The notes under the pieces: generated by a model | What the model was told of the DNA's origin: nothing | The model's input: the letters and a program-made list of their open reading frames with translations, nothing else | Databases searched by the model: none | Translations under genes and position numbers: made by a program | DNA from: Roseiarcus sp963805295 | GTDB lineage: Bacteria > Pseudomonadota > Alphaproteobacteria > Rhizobiales > Beijerinckiaceae | Length of the DNA: 64,000 bases | Reading direction: 5' to 3' | NCBI GenBank assembly: GCA_963805295.1 | Contig: CAWDTW010000103.1 | Location: 1-64,000 of the forward strand | Shown here: positions 17,885-25,941 of the stretch, piece after piece | Layout of the letters: each line of letters begins with the position of its first letter | Position numbering within the stretch: position 1 is the first letter of the stretch

Positions 17885-18232
17885 TTATTCACATATACGC
17901 TGTATATAGACTTGAAGTCGGTCGTCGTGGTCTCCCTCTGTCAGCGGTACAATGAGAGACGCCTCCCCACATCGGACTGCCTCGGCGAGAGTTTCGATAG
18001 GGTCGCCCTTCAGATCGTATCGAACCGCCCGATCTGGGGCGTAGTTGATCGTCACCCCAATCGGCCTCCCGAAGGCGATGGTCTGCTCAGGTAGTTTCGC
18101 CAGAGCCTGATGGACATAGGTCTCTTCAGGCAGCGAGGTGTCGAAGTCGATGCGAAGAATTCTCTCAACCCCGATGAGAGCGGCAACAAAGATCGGCGAC
18201 TGGCACGGACCTGTCGGTCGCAATGATCGCAT
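17885..18232 (-). CDS. hypothetical protein, 115 aa (paralogue of 21775-22169)
   Basis: ATG 18232 gives MRSLRPTGPCQSPIFVAALI then GVERILRIDFDTSLPEETYV, LAKLPEQTIAFGRPIGVTIN and RAVRYDLKGDPIETLAEAVR. A second, frameshifted copy lies at 21775-22169. No family recognised. The upstream 190 bases are also conserved between the copies. An alternative frame upstream (FAEASALLLTAGAA) is also conserved at DNA level, so the exact start is uncertain. Confidence 0.5.
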   Translation of the reverse strand: MRSLRPTGPCQSPIFVAALIGVERILRIDFDTSLPEETYVHQALAKLPEQTIAFGRPIGVTINYAPDRAVRYDLKGDPIETLAEAVRCGEASLIVPLTEGDHDDRLQVYIQRICE

Positions 18233-18425
18233 GGGGTCGGAACGCCAAACGCCATTCCGCTTCCCCGCGAATTCTCGTTTGGAGGGTGATTTAGGCAATT
18301 TGCTGCTCCCGCGGTTAGGAGCAAGGCTGACGCTTCTGCAAACCCATTTCGTTGCCGATCGGCCACATCCCACTAAGGGAACCACCTTGCCGGGTATGGC
18401 AGGTTGGTGAGGGTCTCAGCCCTAC
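18233..18425. repeat. duplicated leader/noncoding segment, copy 1
   Basis: About 190 bases nearly repeated at 22165-22345. They include a perfect stem TGCTCC-N8-GGAGCA (18302 region; also near 22220) and the conserved AACCACCTTGCCGGGTA. Lying directly upstream of both copies of the same gene, they may hold promoter or leader-RNA function. Confidence 0.5.
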
Positions 18426-18790
18426 TCTTGATGCTAGAATTGATCTTAATACAGAACGAAGCGTTTGTCAAATAGAACATCACGCGACCACCTTGTCAAT
18501 TTGGGGCTCGTTGAGAGGCAGCGGTGCTCAGGAAAGGATTACGGCTGTCCAATCAACGTTTTGATATTAAACAGTTATCTTACTACAATTCGGACTAATG
18601 CGTACCACTTTTTTGTGCCACCGCGAGGTCGTCCCGTTCCGTTACTCCCTTTGAGGTATGGCTGACGGTGTTGACATTGCTGACGGCTGGGTACATCGTT
18701 TCTCTGTTGTTGCTCTATCGCGCCTGAATGCTTTTGGGATTGGCTAGCGGGTCAGCAACAATCACGGGGAAGTTCTGAGGGGCGTCTGTC
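18426..18790. other. intergenic stretch, no gene seen
   Basis: About 365 bases; AT-rich with short frames only. Nothing recognisable apart from a weak purine run before the small gene at 18791. Confidence 0.4.
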
Positions 18791-19198
18791 ATGGCTGAAT
18801 TTGCATGGGATGCTGGCATCGTGACGCTGCTCGCGTCTGCGGTCTTGTTTGTCGGAGCGGCGATTGTCGCGATCGCAACCAGTAGATAGGCCATCTTCGG
18901 GCGGCCTTTTTCGTTGTAGTAGCGGTCTAGATTCGCCTGTAATAGCGTCGGGGAGGTCGATATCGCGCTGTTGTCGGTCTAAGGAGGCCCCAGACCTTAA
19001 ACCAAACCTGCTCGAAGCCAGGATGGAAGCGGAAGAGGATTTGGACTTCCAACGGTCAGCACTCACCGGGTCTGGGTGCCTCCCGCACTTTCCGATTAAC
19101 ACCTTCTTCTCAATGAACCCACCCTGTTCTCGCATCGAGATGTTGGTGTGTAAATCGACATGGGCACGCCAATCCGGGGTTCCGTTTCCGATTGACAT
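18752..19198 (-). CDS. hypothetical protein, doubtful
   Basis: The N-terminal part from ATG 19198, MSIGNGTPDWRAHVDLHTNI and SMREQGGFIEKKVLIGKCGR, looks protein-like; the remainder is charged low-complexity and overlaps the 18791 gene on the opposite strand. If real, the true gene probably ends earlier or is frameshifted near 19070. No family recognised. Confidence 0.25.
   Translation of the reverse strand: MSIGNGTPDWRAHVDLHTNISMREQGGFIEKKVLIGKCGRHPDPVSADRWKSKSSSASILASSRFGLRSGASLDRQQRDIDLPDAITGESRPLLQRKRPPEDGLSTGCDRDNRRSDKQDRRREQRHDASIPCKFSHDRRPSELPRDCC
18791..18889 (+). CDS. 32-aa single-pass membrane microprotein
   Basis: Reads MAEFAWDAGIVTLLASAVLF then VGAAIVAIATSR-stop, essentially one transmembrane helix with a short basic end. 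A TGAGGGG sequence lies about ten bases upstream as ribosome-binding site, and a stem-loop with T-run begins at the stop codon. Start, helix and terminator together support a real small gene. Function unknown. Confidence 0.5.
   Translation: MAEFAWDAGIVTLLASAVLFVGAAIVAIATSR
18888..18911 (+). terminator. rho-independent terminator after the 32-aa gene
   Basis: Stem AGGCC/GGCCT around ATCTTCGGGC, followed by TTTTT. Immediately after the stop codon of the microprotein gene. The stem is short. Confidence 0.5.
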
Positions 19199-19318
19199 GA
19201 TGACGCCGTTCACATAATATCGAATGAAAGAGAACTTTGGGGCAAACCAAAGTATTTGAGCGCACATCGTTGGTCTAAGCGATTGGGTACGAACTATGGC
19301 GGCAATGGTCTGGCCAAG

Positions 19319-19603
19319 ATGGGGGCACAATTGAGCTGTAACATCAAGACGTTCTTTTTAATTGGCGTTGCGTTACTTGCTTTAAGTATGTTAAGCGACA
19401 AGTCTCGCACTAGAAGAAGGCATCCGTCAGCGGAACTAGCAAGTGACAGATTTTTGGACGACCTTAACACAAGACTGAACGCAATGGACGAGTGCTACAA
19501 GCATCGGAATGGTTTCGATTATGATCCTTGTAGGGGTGTAAATCCATCCCACAACAAAGACTATGATGATGGTTATAATGTTGCAAAATCTGACAATGAC
19601 TAG
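19319..19603 (+). CDS. hypothetical protein with N-terminal membrane anchor, 94 aa
   Basis: MGAQLSCNIKTFFLIGVALL then ALSMLSDKSRTRRRHPSAEL: one hydrophobic N-terminal helix followed by a basic stretch, then a soluble part ending in an Asp/Asn-rich tail with CYKHRNGFDYDPCRGVN. The two Cys could form a disulfide if exported. The start ATG 19319 is chosen because it places the helix at the N-terminus. A stem AGTGTC-TTGG-GACACT follows the stop (19604-19619). Confidence 0.5.
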   Translation: MGAQLSCNIKTFFLIGVALLALSMLSDKSRTRRRHPSAELASDRFLDDLNTRLNAMDECYKHRNGFDYDPCRGVNPSHNKDYDDGYNVAKSDND

Positions 19604-19716
19604 AGTGTCTTGGGACACTGATCGTTCTCCCGTTGCGCACCACTTCCCTGAAGTCGCGTGAAGCGTCATCGGCGAACTTGATCAAATGACAATTTATGAA
19701 GTTAAGTACTCGACTA

Positions 19717-20996
19717 AAACGGCATCCCTCACAAATCCCCTCATTTTGAAGGACTTGAAAACGCCTGAATTTTTGATTCTCGCGCATGACGATGTGGCGA
19801 ATCGTGCGGGCAGGCGGGGATGCGCAAGTCGATCGATCGGATGGAATTGGTTCATGATTTTCTGAAGCGCGCGTTTGCGGGGAGTTTGCACGCCAAGCGG
19901 ATTTTTCGCTGGCCAATGGGACGCTGGGGGTCCTGACGGGGGCGTCGCTGGCCGTTTCGGTCATCGGGCATGCGCTGGCGCAAGCGCGCGGTCTGATGGA
20001 CAGACACGCGATCAAACAGGTCGATCGCCTGCTGAGCAACGCCGGGGTCGTCATATGGGACCTGTTCGCCCCATGGGCGCGCGAGGTCGTGGGCCAGCGC
20101 AAGGCGATCGTCGTGGCGATGGATTGGACCGATTTCGACGCCGACAATCAGGCCACGCTCGCTTTGAACCTCATCACGCGCCACGGCCGGGCGACGCCGC
20201 TCCTGTGGCTGACGGTCGACAAGGACGAACTGAAGGACCGGCGCAACGACTTCGAAGACCTCTGCCTGACGCGTTTGAAGGCGATCCTGCCCGAGGGCGT
20301 GGCGGTGACGATCCTGGCCGATCGCGGCTTCGGCGACGTCAAACTGTTCGAATTCCTCGAAAGCCTCGGCTTCGGTTACGTCATCCGCTTTCGCGGCAAC
20401 GTTCATGTGACCGCGGCGGACGGTGAGACGCGCCTGGCCGCCGACTGGGTCGGCAAGAAAGGGAGCGCGCGCCTTCTGCGCGGCGCCGAACTGACCGCCG
20501 CCCGCCACAAGGTCGGCGCGGCGGTCTGCGTCCACGCCAAGGGGATGAAGGAGGCTTGGCATCTGGCCGCCAGCGATGCGACCGCGAGCGCCTCCCAGAT
20601 CGTCAACCTCTACGCCAAACGGTGGACGATCGAGCCGGGGTTCCGCGACACCAAGGATTTGCGTTTCGGCATGGGCCTGAGCGTCCTGCGCATCGGCGAT
20701 CCGCAACGGCGCGACCGTCTGCTGCTGCTCAACGCCTTGGCGATCCTCCTCCTGACCCTGCTCGGCGCGGCCGGCGAAAGCCTCGGCATGGACCGATCGC
20801 TCAGAACCAGCACGGTCAAACGCCGCGTCCATTCGCTGTTTCGCCAGGGCTGCCTGCTCTACGATCTCATTCCCAACATGCCCGAGCGACGCTTAAGGCC
20901 GCTCGTTGAAAAATACGAAGAACTCCTAACTCAAAACAACGCTTTCACACAAACCTTCGGCCTCGCCTAATTGAGGGGATGCGTGAGACGCATCCA
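19717..20996. mobile_element. IS4-family insertion sequence
   Basis: About 1.28 kb around one transposase gene. The ends share CTCAC-N3-TCCCCTCA in inverted orientation (left about 19724-19740, right complement 20970-20988). The outer right end is a perfect hairpin GGATGCGT-GAG-ACGCATCC (20977-20995). Exact ends and target duplication could not be fixed; flanks share CGACTAA/CGACGAA. Confidence 0.7.
19820..20970 (+). pseudogene. IS4-family transposase (one frameshift)
   Basis: DDE transposase. MRKSIDRMELVHDFLKRAFA starts at ATG 19820; a one-base loss near 19908 shifts the frame, which then reads LANGTLGVLTGASLAVSVIG and stays open to 20970. AMDWTDFDAD holds the first Asp, ILADRGFGD the second, and YAKRWTIEPGFRDTKD is the Y-(2)-R-(3)-E-(6)-K signature of IS4 transposases. 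About 383 residues when repaired. The shift is near the N-terminus so the element is probably inactive. Confidence 0.85.
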
Positions 20997-20998
20997 GC

Positions 20999-21093
20999 CG
21001 ACGAATTATCATTTTCTGATATCGTTTTAGTGGAAGCTGAAACCAATGAAGAATTGACAGCGAAAGTAGCTGATATAAAATGATAATTCGTCG
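20999..21093. repeat. 17-bp perfect inverted repeat with 61-bp spacer
   Basis: Arms CGACGAATTATCATTTT (20999-21015) and its complement (21077-21093). The left arm lies directly against the IS4 right end and in the 3' piece of the split gene; the right arm covers that gene's stop codon. Could be a stem in its mRNA or a target feature. Confidence 0.7.
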
Positions 21094-21335
21094 CTGATAG
21101 CATTGGAGGCGACCCGTATGACCCTCGTTTTAATAAGCGTATCGCAAAGAGTATAGTCAAAGATTTGGACACTCTAGTGAGCATAATTAATGCACTTATT
21201 TTGAGGCGCAACCACGGACCATGATGGCTACGTAGGCTAGCCGGTCTGTTCCTCCATCAATTATCCTTCTTCCTTGCTCGTCACCACCACCACTCATCAT
21301 CATCATCGGTTCGTGATTTCGGGGATTTCGGGTTC

Positions 21336-21647
21336 TCAAAATCGACCCAAATTTCGGTCGATGTTAGTGACGGTTAGGAGGTTCACAGCTTCTGCAGCCT
21401 CGGTAAATCCTTCGTATGGCCCATCCAGTTCGAAGTCAGTGCTTGCAAAAAACAATCCTCTAAAGCGATAAATGACGGTGATACCAGCACCGGCTCCCGG
21501 ATTATCACGGACCCATGAATGCGACCCCACCACTTCGCCTTTTTCGATTACAGTTTCTTCGAATTTCTCTAGCCACTCTTCGTTAAACTCGTCGCCGGGT
21601 TCGGCAAAGCGCTCAAAAAACTTCCGATAGTCACTTTCCTCACTCAT
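21336..21647 (-). CDS. acidic hypothetical protein, 103 aa (paralogue of 17404-17760)
   Basis: FFERFAEPGDEFNEEWLEKF then EETVIEKGEVVGSHSWVRDN, PGAGAGITVIYRFRGLFFAS and DFELDGPYEGFTEAAEAVNL follow the 17404-17760 protein residue by residue. The C-terminus NIDRNLGRF diverges where the paralogue continues TTERIWVDFR, implying a frameshift in this copy. No known family. Confidence 0.65.
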   Translation of the reverse strand: MSEESDYRKFFERFAEPGDEFNEEWLEKFEETVIEKGEVVGSHSWVRDNPGAGAGITVIYRFRGLFFASTDFELDGPYEGFTEAAEAVNLLTVTNIDRNLGRF

Positions 21648-21774
21648 CCTCCCTTCGTTTATTGGATCATAGTTACGGTCGCATAACGTTGAACGGCGTG
21701 TAAATTCGTACTGCTATCTGGCGTCTTCCCATCCGAACTTCCAGTCTTCCTCATGGAACGGCGCATAGATCGCG

Positions 21775-22169
21775 TTACCGTTCTGGGATTACGGATCGTA
21801 TGTAGGGATAGTTATTCCGAGATTCCGAAACCGAGTCGAAAACTGTCTCTGACTTCTCTATCTTAAAAGGTAAATAACGATACGCCTCCCCACATCGGAC
21901 TGCCCGCAGCGAGAGTTCGATAGGGTCTCCGTTCAGATCGTATCGAACCGCCCGATCCGGTGAGAAGTTGATCGTCACCCCGATAGGTCTCCCGAAGGCG
22001 ATGGTCTGCTCAGGCAGCTTCGCCAGACCCTGATGGACATAGGTTCCTCAGGAAGGGATGTGTCGAGGTCTATGCGAAGAATCTTCTCAACTCCAATCAA
22101 AGCGGCAACAAAGATCGGCGACGGCACGGACCTGTCGGTCGAGATGATGCCATGGGGTCGGAACGCCAA
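21775..22169 (-). pseudogene. frameshifted paralogue of 17885-18232
   Basis: FVAALIGVEKILRIDLDTSL breaks off near 22045, where copy 1 has one more base, and the second half TINFSPDRAVRYDLNGDPIE follows in another frame. A further one-base loss near 22125 displaces the start. The C-terminal 25 residues differ from copy 1. Confidence 0.6.
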
Positions 22170-22345
22170 ACCCGATCCCTCGTCCCCGCGAACGCGTTGG
22201 AGAGTGGTTTTGGCAATGTGCTGCTCCCGCGGTTAGGAGCAAGGCTGACGCTTCTGCAAAACCCATTCGTTGCCAATCGGCCACATCCCACTAAGGAAAC
22301 CACCTTGCCGGGTAAGGCAGGTTGGCGAGGGTCGTAGCCCTACTC
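22165..22345. repeat. duplicated leader/noncoding segment, copy 2
   Basis: Counterpart of 18233-18425, with the same stem around TGCTCC/GGAGCA and the same CACATCCCACTAAGG block. Differences are mostly single bases. Confidence 0.5.
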
Positions 22346-22715
22346 TTGATGCAGCTTTATTCTTAATACAGAACGGTTCGTTTGTCAAAGAGAACGATGA
22401 AAAATCGCAGGTGGGTTTTGCGGAGTGGATTACTTGTTGGACACGTCATGCCCAGGAAAGGGATTAATGCTACGAAACGCTAAGTGAGCGATTTATGAAT
22501 AGTTACTTATTCTAGAGTTCGACGGATGTATATCAAGTCTGTTCGCCCAATGGAAGCGAAGGAGAATTCGGGCCGTGTCAATCCCCAGCAGGTGACTGGA
22601 CTCAAGCCGTTGAGGACAAATAGCGAACGTGGTAGGAGGTCAGATAAGGGCGACTCTGTTCCCGCCGTCGCACTGTGGTTGACATCGATAGCGGGCGATC
22701 CAGGAATTACAATGC
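22346..22715. other. intergenic stretch, no gene supported
   Basis: About 370 bases. Short frames on both strands (22507-22725 minus, 22526-22756 plus) overlap each other and show no motif. Confidence 0.35.
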
Positions 22716-23383
22716 ATGGACCCAACGAGCATGAGCGGCTGGGCTCGCGCCCTTAACAGTATTAAAGAATGGCCGCTTTGGCTGCTAATTGCCATCGCGG
22801 TGTCGCTGACAGTACTTGTCACAGTTCCAGATTTCCGAAGCTTATTAGCCCCGATGACCGGGCGGGCCCTGGCCTTTTGTGTCGTTGTGGCGTGGATATT
22901 TGTTTGCGCTCGTGGGGCAAAACCTCTTACAGAAGCGCTACTGGCATTTTTGAACTATCGCCAGCAAAGCCGATATTACCTTGTTACTCCGATCGAAAAT
23001 CAATGTTATTGGGGAATATCAAAGCAGACCGACAGCTCGTTTATTACGCAAGTATCCGCGCATTGCATGGTGAAGAATCGTTCTACTGAACCGTTATACG
23101 TAATGAAAGCGCGGCTCATCAAAACCACGAATGAGCGGTGAGACACTACCAGCGCCAGTTATGACTTCGGCTCCTGAACGCAAACTCATACGGGACACCG
23201 TTTGTCTCCGGCAGCTACGTTGGGGCTGGACAAACGGCTCCAGTGGCTTGGACAATCCTGATAAGAGGGACACCTAAGCAAAAGTCTGGCAACATGCATG
23301 CGACCATTGAAGTGGAAGATTCAGACGGGCACCAAGAAAGATTTAAAGTGCATTTGGCCTATATTGGCCAGGCCCTGAAGTGA
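22716..23383 (+). pseudogene. two-TM membrane protein with C-terminal soluble domain, frameshifted
   Basis: MSGWARALNSIKEWPLWLLI and AIAVSLTVLVTVPDFRSLL give a first membrane helix, ALAFCVVVAWIFVCARGAK a second. VSAHCMVKNRSTEPLYVMKA starts the soluble domain. At about 23140 the frame breaks; NSYGTPFVSGSYVGAGQTAP, ILIRGTPKQKSGNMHATIEV and FKVHLAYIGQALK-stop continue it. About 220 residues when repaired. I recall this architecture from rhizobial genomes as an uncharacterised membrane protein; no function is known to me. Confidence 0.6.
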
Positions 23384-23410
23384 GCGATCCTCGTCGACTG
23401 GGAGCCGCGG

Positions 23411-23658
23411 ATGGCCAAGATGACCTACTACGTCGCGCTAGCCCTCAAGAGGTGTGAGGATGGCGGCGATATTGTTGCGTGCGACCCGAAAGAGGCACGA
23501 AGGGACATTGCGGAGCCATCGCGTTCTCTCGGAGCGGCGACCCGGCTCTTGGCGACTTCGAGGATGCGGTGATTTTGAAGACTGTCGGCGAGGTCGATGT
23601 CGGGTTATTGTCGGTCGATTACGTTGAGCGAGATGTCGAGCGCGCCGTCGTAAACTGA
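23411..23658 (+). pseudogene. small conserved hypothetical protein, truncated and frameshifted
   Basis: MAKMTYYVALALKRCEDGGD then IVACDPKEARRDIA; after a shift near 23515 the frame reads AIAFSRSGDPALGDFEDAVI and ends DVERAVVN at 23658. From memory, full-length relatives in rhizobia have about 20 more residues between these halves, so this copy has both a deletion and a frame change. A second fragment of the same family starts at 26433 (MAYYVALTVKFD). Confidence 0.55.
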
Positions 23659-23964
23659 TGTCTGGCGCTCGCGCCTACTGTCAGCGGCCCGCAGAGTTGG
23701 GCAGCCCGGCATGCCGACGCGAGCTGAGGACGCAATGTGCACGTTCGCGGGGTCCTGATCGGAGTCATGGCATGGCTGCGGGTGGCGCAACGTCGCCCAC
23801 TCGGCGTCGGGCGTCTTGTCATCTCGGGCCAATTAGCTTTCAGATCAGGCCAAGCTTTTCACAACGGGAGCATGGACGTGGGCCAGAAAAATGGAAAGTC
23901 GCCGGGTGACGGTCGTGTTCGAACCGCCGACCAACAGGCAGGTCAGCAAGGAAGGAGAACGATA

Positions 23965-24126
23965 ATGGCGGTATCAAGTAATCAAAAGGTTGGAGAACTA
24001 GCTCGGATCGCGTATCTGGCGTTATTGCATGCTGAGAGTGAGTTAGGGGAGGAGGCAAACACGTTCGACGGAGACAAATGGGCGGATAAATTACGAGGTA
24101 TCCGAGGAATAGGCGCGGTTGAATAG
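23965..24126 (+). CDS. hypothetical protein, 53 aa
   Basis: MAVSSNQKVGELARIAYLAL then LHAESELGEEANTFDGDKWA and IRGIGAVE. GGAAGGAGAAC lies eight bases before ATG 23965, a strong ribosome-binding site. Mostly helical and acidic. No family known. Its stop is followed by the 38-bp repeat at 24126. Confidence 0.55.
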   Translation: MAVSSNQKVGELARIAYLALLHAESELGEEANTFDGDKWADKLRGIRGIGAVE

Positions 24127-24163
24127 GCGAGCAGCGTCTTGGACCGCGTTTGCTGCTTTGTTG
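24126..24163. repeat. 38-bp repeat, copy 1 (copy 2 at 26044-26081)
   Basis: GGCGAGCAGC...CTTTGTTG occurs at both sites with two mismatches in 38 bases. Both copies are in the same orientation. No gene is clearly associated. Confidence 0.7.
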
Positions 24164-24229
24164 AAGGGCCTCGCGACCATCGCCCACCACTACTGACGAT
24201 GAGCCCAAGTAGGTGTGTTGTGGACAACC

Positions 24230-24454
24230 CTAGACGTTAATGGTAGCGTTAGCCTTGTTACATGCCACCTTCGCACGAATAATTTCAAGTGTTAAGTTAT
24301 TTGCTAGCCAATTATCGTTGATTGGCATCCGCTCGCCAGTTTGTTCACGTCTTGCCCTATCAAGCATTGCAAGAGCCAACTCCAGCAGCTGATCGGTTTG
24401 ATAATTGTTGACAGTAATTAACGGGACGTTCACTTTGCCACCTATAATAATCAT
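24230..24454 (-). CDS. hypothetical protein, 74 aa
   Basis: MIIIGGKVNVPLITVNNYQT then LLELALAMLDRARREQTGER and NNLTLEIIRAKVACNKANAT. Starts with a likely beta-strand and continues as helix; AT-rich codon use like the rest of the island. No family known. Confidence 0.45.
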   Translation of the reverse strand: MIIIGGKVNVPLITVNNYQTDQLLELALAMLDRARREQTGERMPINDNWLANNLTLEIIRAKVACNKANATINV

Positions 24455-24466
24455 TTTATGGATGTT

Positions 24467-24658
24467 CTACGCATCGTATGTTACAATCATATTCAATTTC
24501 GCTAATTTTTCGACTTTGGCCATGCGTTCACACCGAATTTTATACGCACGCATGGCCAGTGTTTTGATTTTCTCACGGAACTGATTTTCCATAGAATTTA
24601 AAGTATCTATTTCTGGATTGAGTAAACGTCTCTTTTGCAGGGCTTCAGTTCCGCACAT
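24467..24658 (-). CDS. hypothetical helical protein, 63 aa
   Basis: MCGTEALQKRRLLNPEIDTL then NSMENQFREKIKTLAMRAYK, CERMAKVEKLAKLNM. Rich in Lys, Arg and Glu, likely all helix. The longer frame upstream overlaps a terminator, so ATG 24658 is preferred. Twelve bases upstream of the 24454 gene; probably co-transcribed. Confidence 0.45.
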   Translation of the reverse strand: MCGTEALQKRRLLNPEIDTLNSMENQFREKIKTLAMRAYKIRCERMAKVEKLAKLNMIVTYDA

Positions 24659-24697
24659 ATTCGTTAATTTCTGGTTGAACACTACGAACAATCCTGT

Positions 24698-24729
24698 AAA
24701 AAACACTCGCAGACCATTTCAAGTCTGCG
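24698..24729 (-). terminator. rho-independent terminator (minus strand)
   Basis: CGCAGAC stem with eight-base loop and GTCTGCG, followed on the minus strand by GAGTGTTTTTT. The same stem and flank (AAACGCTCGCAGAC) recurs at 27182-27211 on the plus strand. It would end transcripts from the 24841-25134 gene. Confidence 0.75.
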
Positions 24730-24840
24730 AGCGTTTAACCCCGGCTTTGCTGAAATGGCCGCAGTTTCATGCTGCACCACTCAAAGATGCTGGTAGCAAA
24801 CCGAGCCTAGGGCGTCTTGCTATCTTGTGCCAATCGGCTG

Positions 24841-25134
24841 TTAGTTCGGGCCAAACGACCATAGCAAACCGGTTTCCATGACTGCCTTTCGTCGTCGCGA
24901 AAGCCCAAACGCAGGGGGGCTCAAGAGCGGTGACGTATAAATCCTGTCAAAGGTATTTATAATTAGATTTCCCAGATCAGGTTTATTATGCGAACGTCCA
25001 TGCAGCCACGAGGAAATGACTTGCGTGGCCTCGTCCGATGCATTGTTATCAAGCCAAGAGAAAGCACCGTAGGTGGCCGCAGCTAGATCAAAAGGGACTC
25101 CGAGCCCAACGAGGTCAAAAAGTTTATCCTCCAT
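24841..25134 (-). pseudogene. hypothetical membrane-associated protein, N-terminal part
   Basis: MEDKLFDLVGLGVPFDLAAA then TYGAFSWLDNNASDEATQVI, WLHGRSHNKPDLGNLIINTF and DRIYTSPLLSPPAFG. After this the sequence SRRRKAVMETGLL does not look like continuation; homologues I recall continue with membrane helices, so the gene appears truncated or shifted near 24900. Confidence 0.5.
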
Positions 25135-25640
25135 CGAACTCTATCCGGTCCCACTGGTGTACGAATAAAAAAGAACCCCACGAATGTGTCGTGTAAGCGC
25201 GTGGCGAACTGATGAACTGATGTTCCTCCAAGAACTATACAAAATCTGGTCTAAGACAAGAAAGAAAGGGCTGATTTGGATTGTGAAAAATTGACGATTT
25301 CGGGGGATGGTCGCGCCCAGCCATTAAGTTGGAACAGGTGAAATCCTGGTCCACGGCCCAACAGCCCATGATCGAGGCCCAGCTACTCACAGTCCGTCAC
25401 CCAGCGCCTAGCGCCCATCGTCCCTCTGCTTGGAAGGACCGAGCGCTGGGCGATCTGTGCGCCTCCCTAGCCGTGGAGACCTGCGCTTCTTGATGCTCAT
25501 GAAATCATGGATCAATCACAAATCACTACAAATCATTGTAATTGCCCTTGCATAGCAACTCTCGTGTCGCCAAAGCGCAACAATATCAACCATGTATCAG
25601 CTATCATTCATTTACAGCGTGTGGATAGCGAGCATAACAC
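25135..25640. other. intergenic stretch with a 50-bp repeat
   Basis: About 500 bases without a gene. It contains the 50-bp repeat at 25312-25361 and an inverted pair CCCAGCGC/GCGCTGGG (about 25397 and 25441). Confidence 0.5.
25312..25361. repeat. 50-bp noncoding repeat, copy 1 (copy 2 at 32001-32050)
   Basis: Ungapped match of 42 in 50 bases to 32001-32050, beginning CGCGCCCAGCCATT and ending TCCACGGCCCAA. Both copies are in intergenic DNA in the same orientation. Confidence 0.75.
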
Positions 25641-25643
25641 ATA

Positions 25644-25658
25644 ATTACACTGTGTAAT
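25644..25658. promoter_or_regulatory. 15-bp palindrome, possible operator
   Basis: ATTACAC-T-GTGTAAT is a perfect palindrome about 145 bases upstream of the His-rich peptide gene. It has the size of a dimeric repressor site; the binding protein is unknown. Confidence 0.4.
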
Positions 25659-25803
25659 CAGCGCAGCACGTCATGGTGAGTGGACAAAGAACGGATGCCG
25701 TAGCAACGCGATCTCCGTTCACTTTCAATTCAGTCCGATTTTGGCAAACTCCATCGACGATGCCTCGCTGGTGGGGCTCGACTGGAATTCGGAAACTCTG
25801 ACG

Positions 25804-25941
25804 ATGATCAAGAAACTCCTGACCGCCACCGTGATAGCCATCGGCGTCGCCGCCGCACCCGTCGCCTCGACCGCCTACGCTTGGGATCACCACTACCATC
25901 ACCACTACCATCACCACTACCATCACCACTACCATCATTAA
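25804..25941 (+). CDS. exported histidine-rich micropeptide, 45 aa
   Basis: MIKKLLTATVIAIGVAAAPV then ASTAYA is a textbook signal peptide with cleavage after A-Y-A. The mature part is about 20 residues: A-W-D followed by four and a half H-H-Y-H units. The gene uses a 12-bp DNA tandem repeat (CACCACTACCAT). His clusters bind Ni, Zn or Cu, so a periplasmic metal-binding or buffering role is likely, but inferred. No transporter or metal regulator is adjacent. Codon use is GC-rich in the signal peptide, unlike neighbouring island genes. Confidence 0.65.
   Translation: MIKKLLTATVIAIGVAAAPVASTAYAWDHHYHHHYHHHYHHHYHH

Larger units (their letters stand above)
19686..21083 (+). pseudogene. small hypothetical gene split by the IS4-type element
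   Basis: MTIYEVKYSTKT begins at 19686 and runs into the IS left end. Just beyond the right end, 20997-21083 reads ADELSFSDIVLVEAETNEEL then TAKVADIK-stop. Joined, they give a protein of about 42 residues with the beta-strand/EAETxEE pattern also seen at 28106-28303 and 28367-28591. Insertion therefore inactivated a member of this small family. Confidence 0.55.

Noticed and set aside
20997..21335. Further coding sequence (GGDPYDPRFNKRIAKSIVKD) after the split gene
   Set aside because: Looks protein-like over 40 codons but has no start codon in frame and follows two stops; too weak to list as a gene.
25870..25940. Short regular repeats resembling a CRISPR array
   Set aside because: The 12-bp units are contiguous, without spacers, and lie in frame inside a coding gene.
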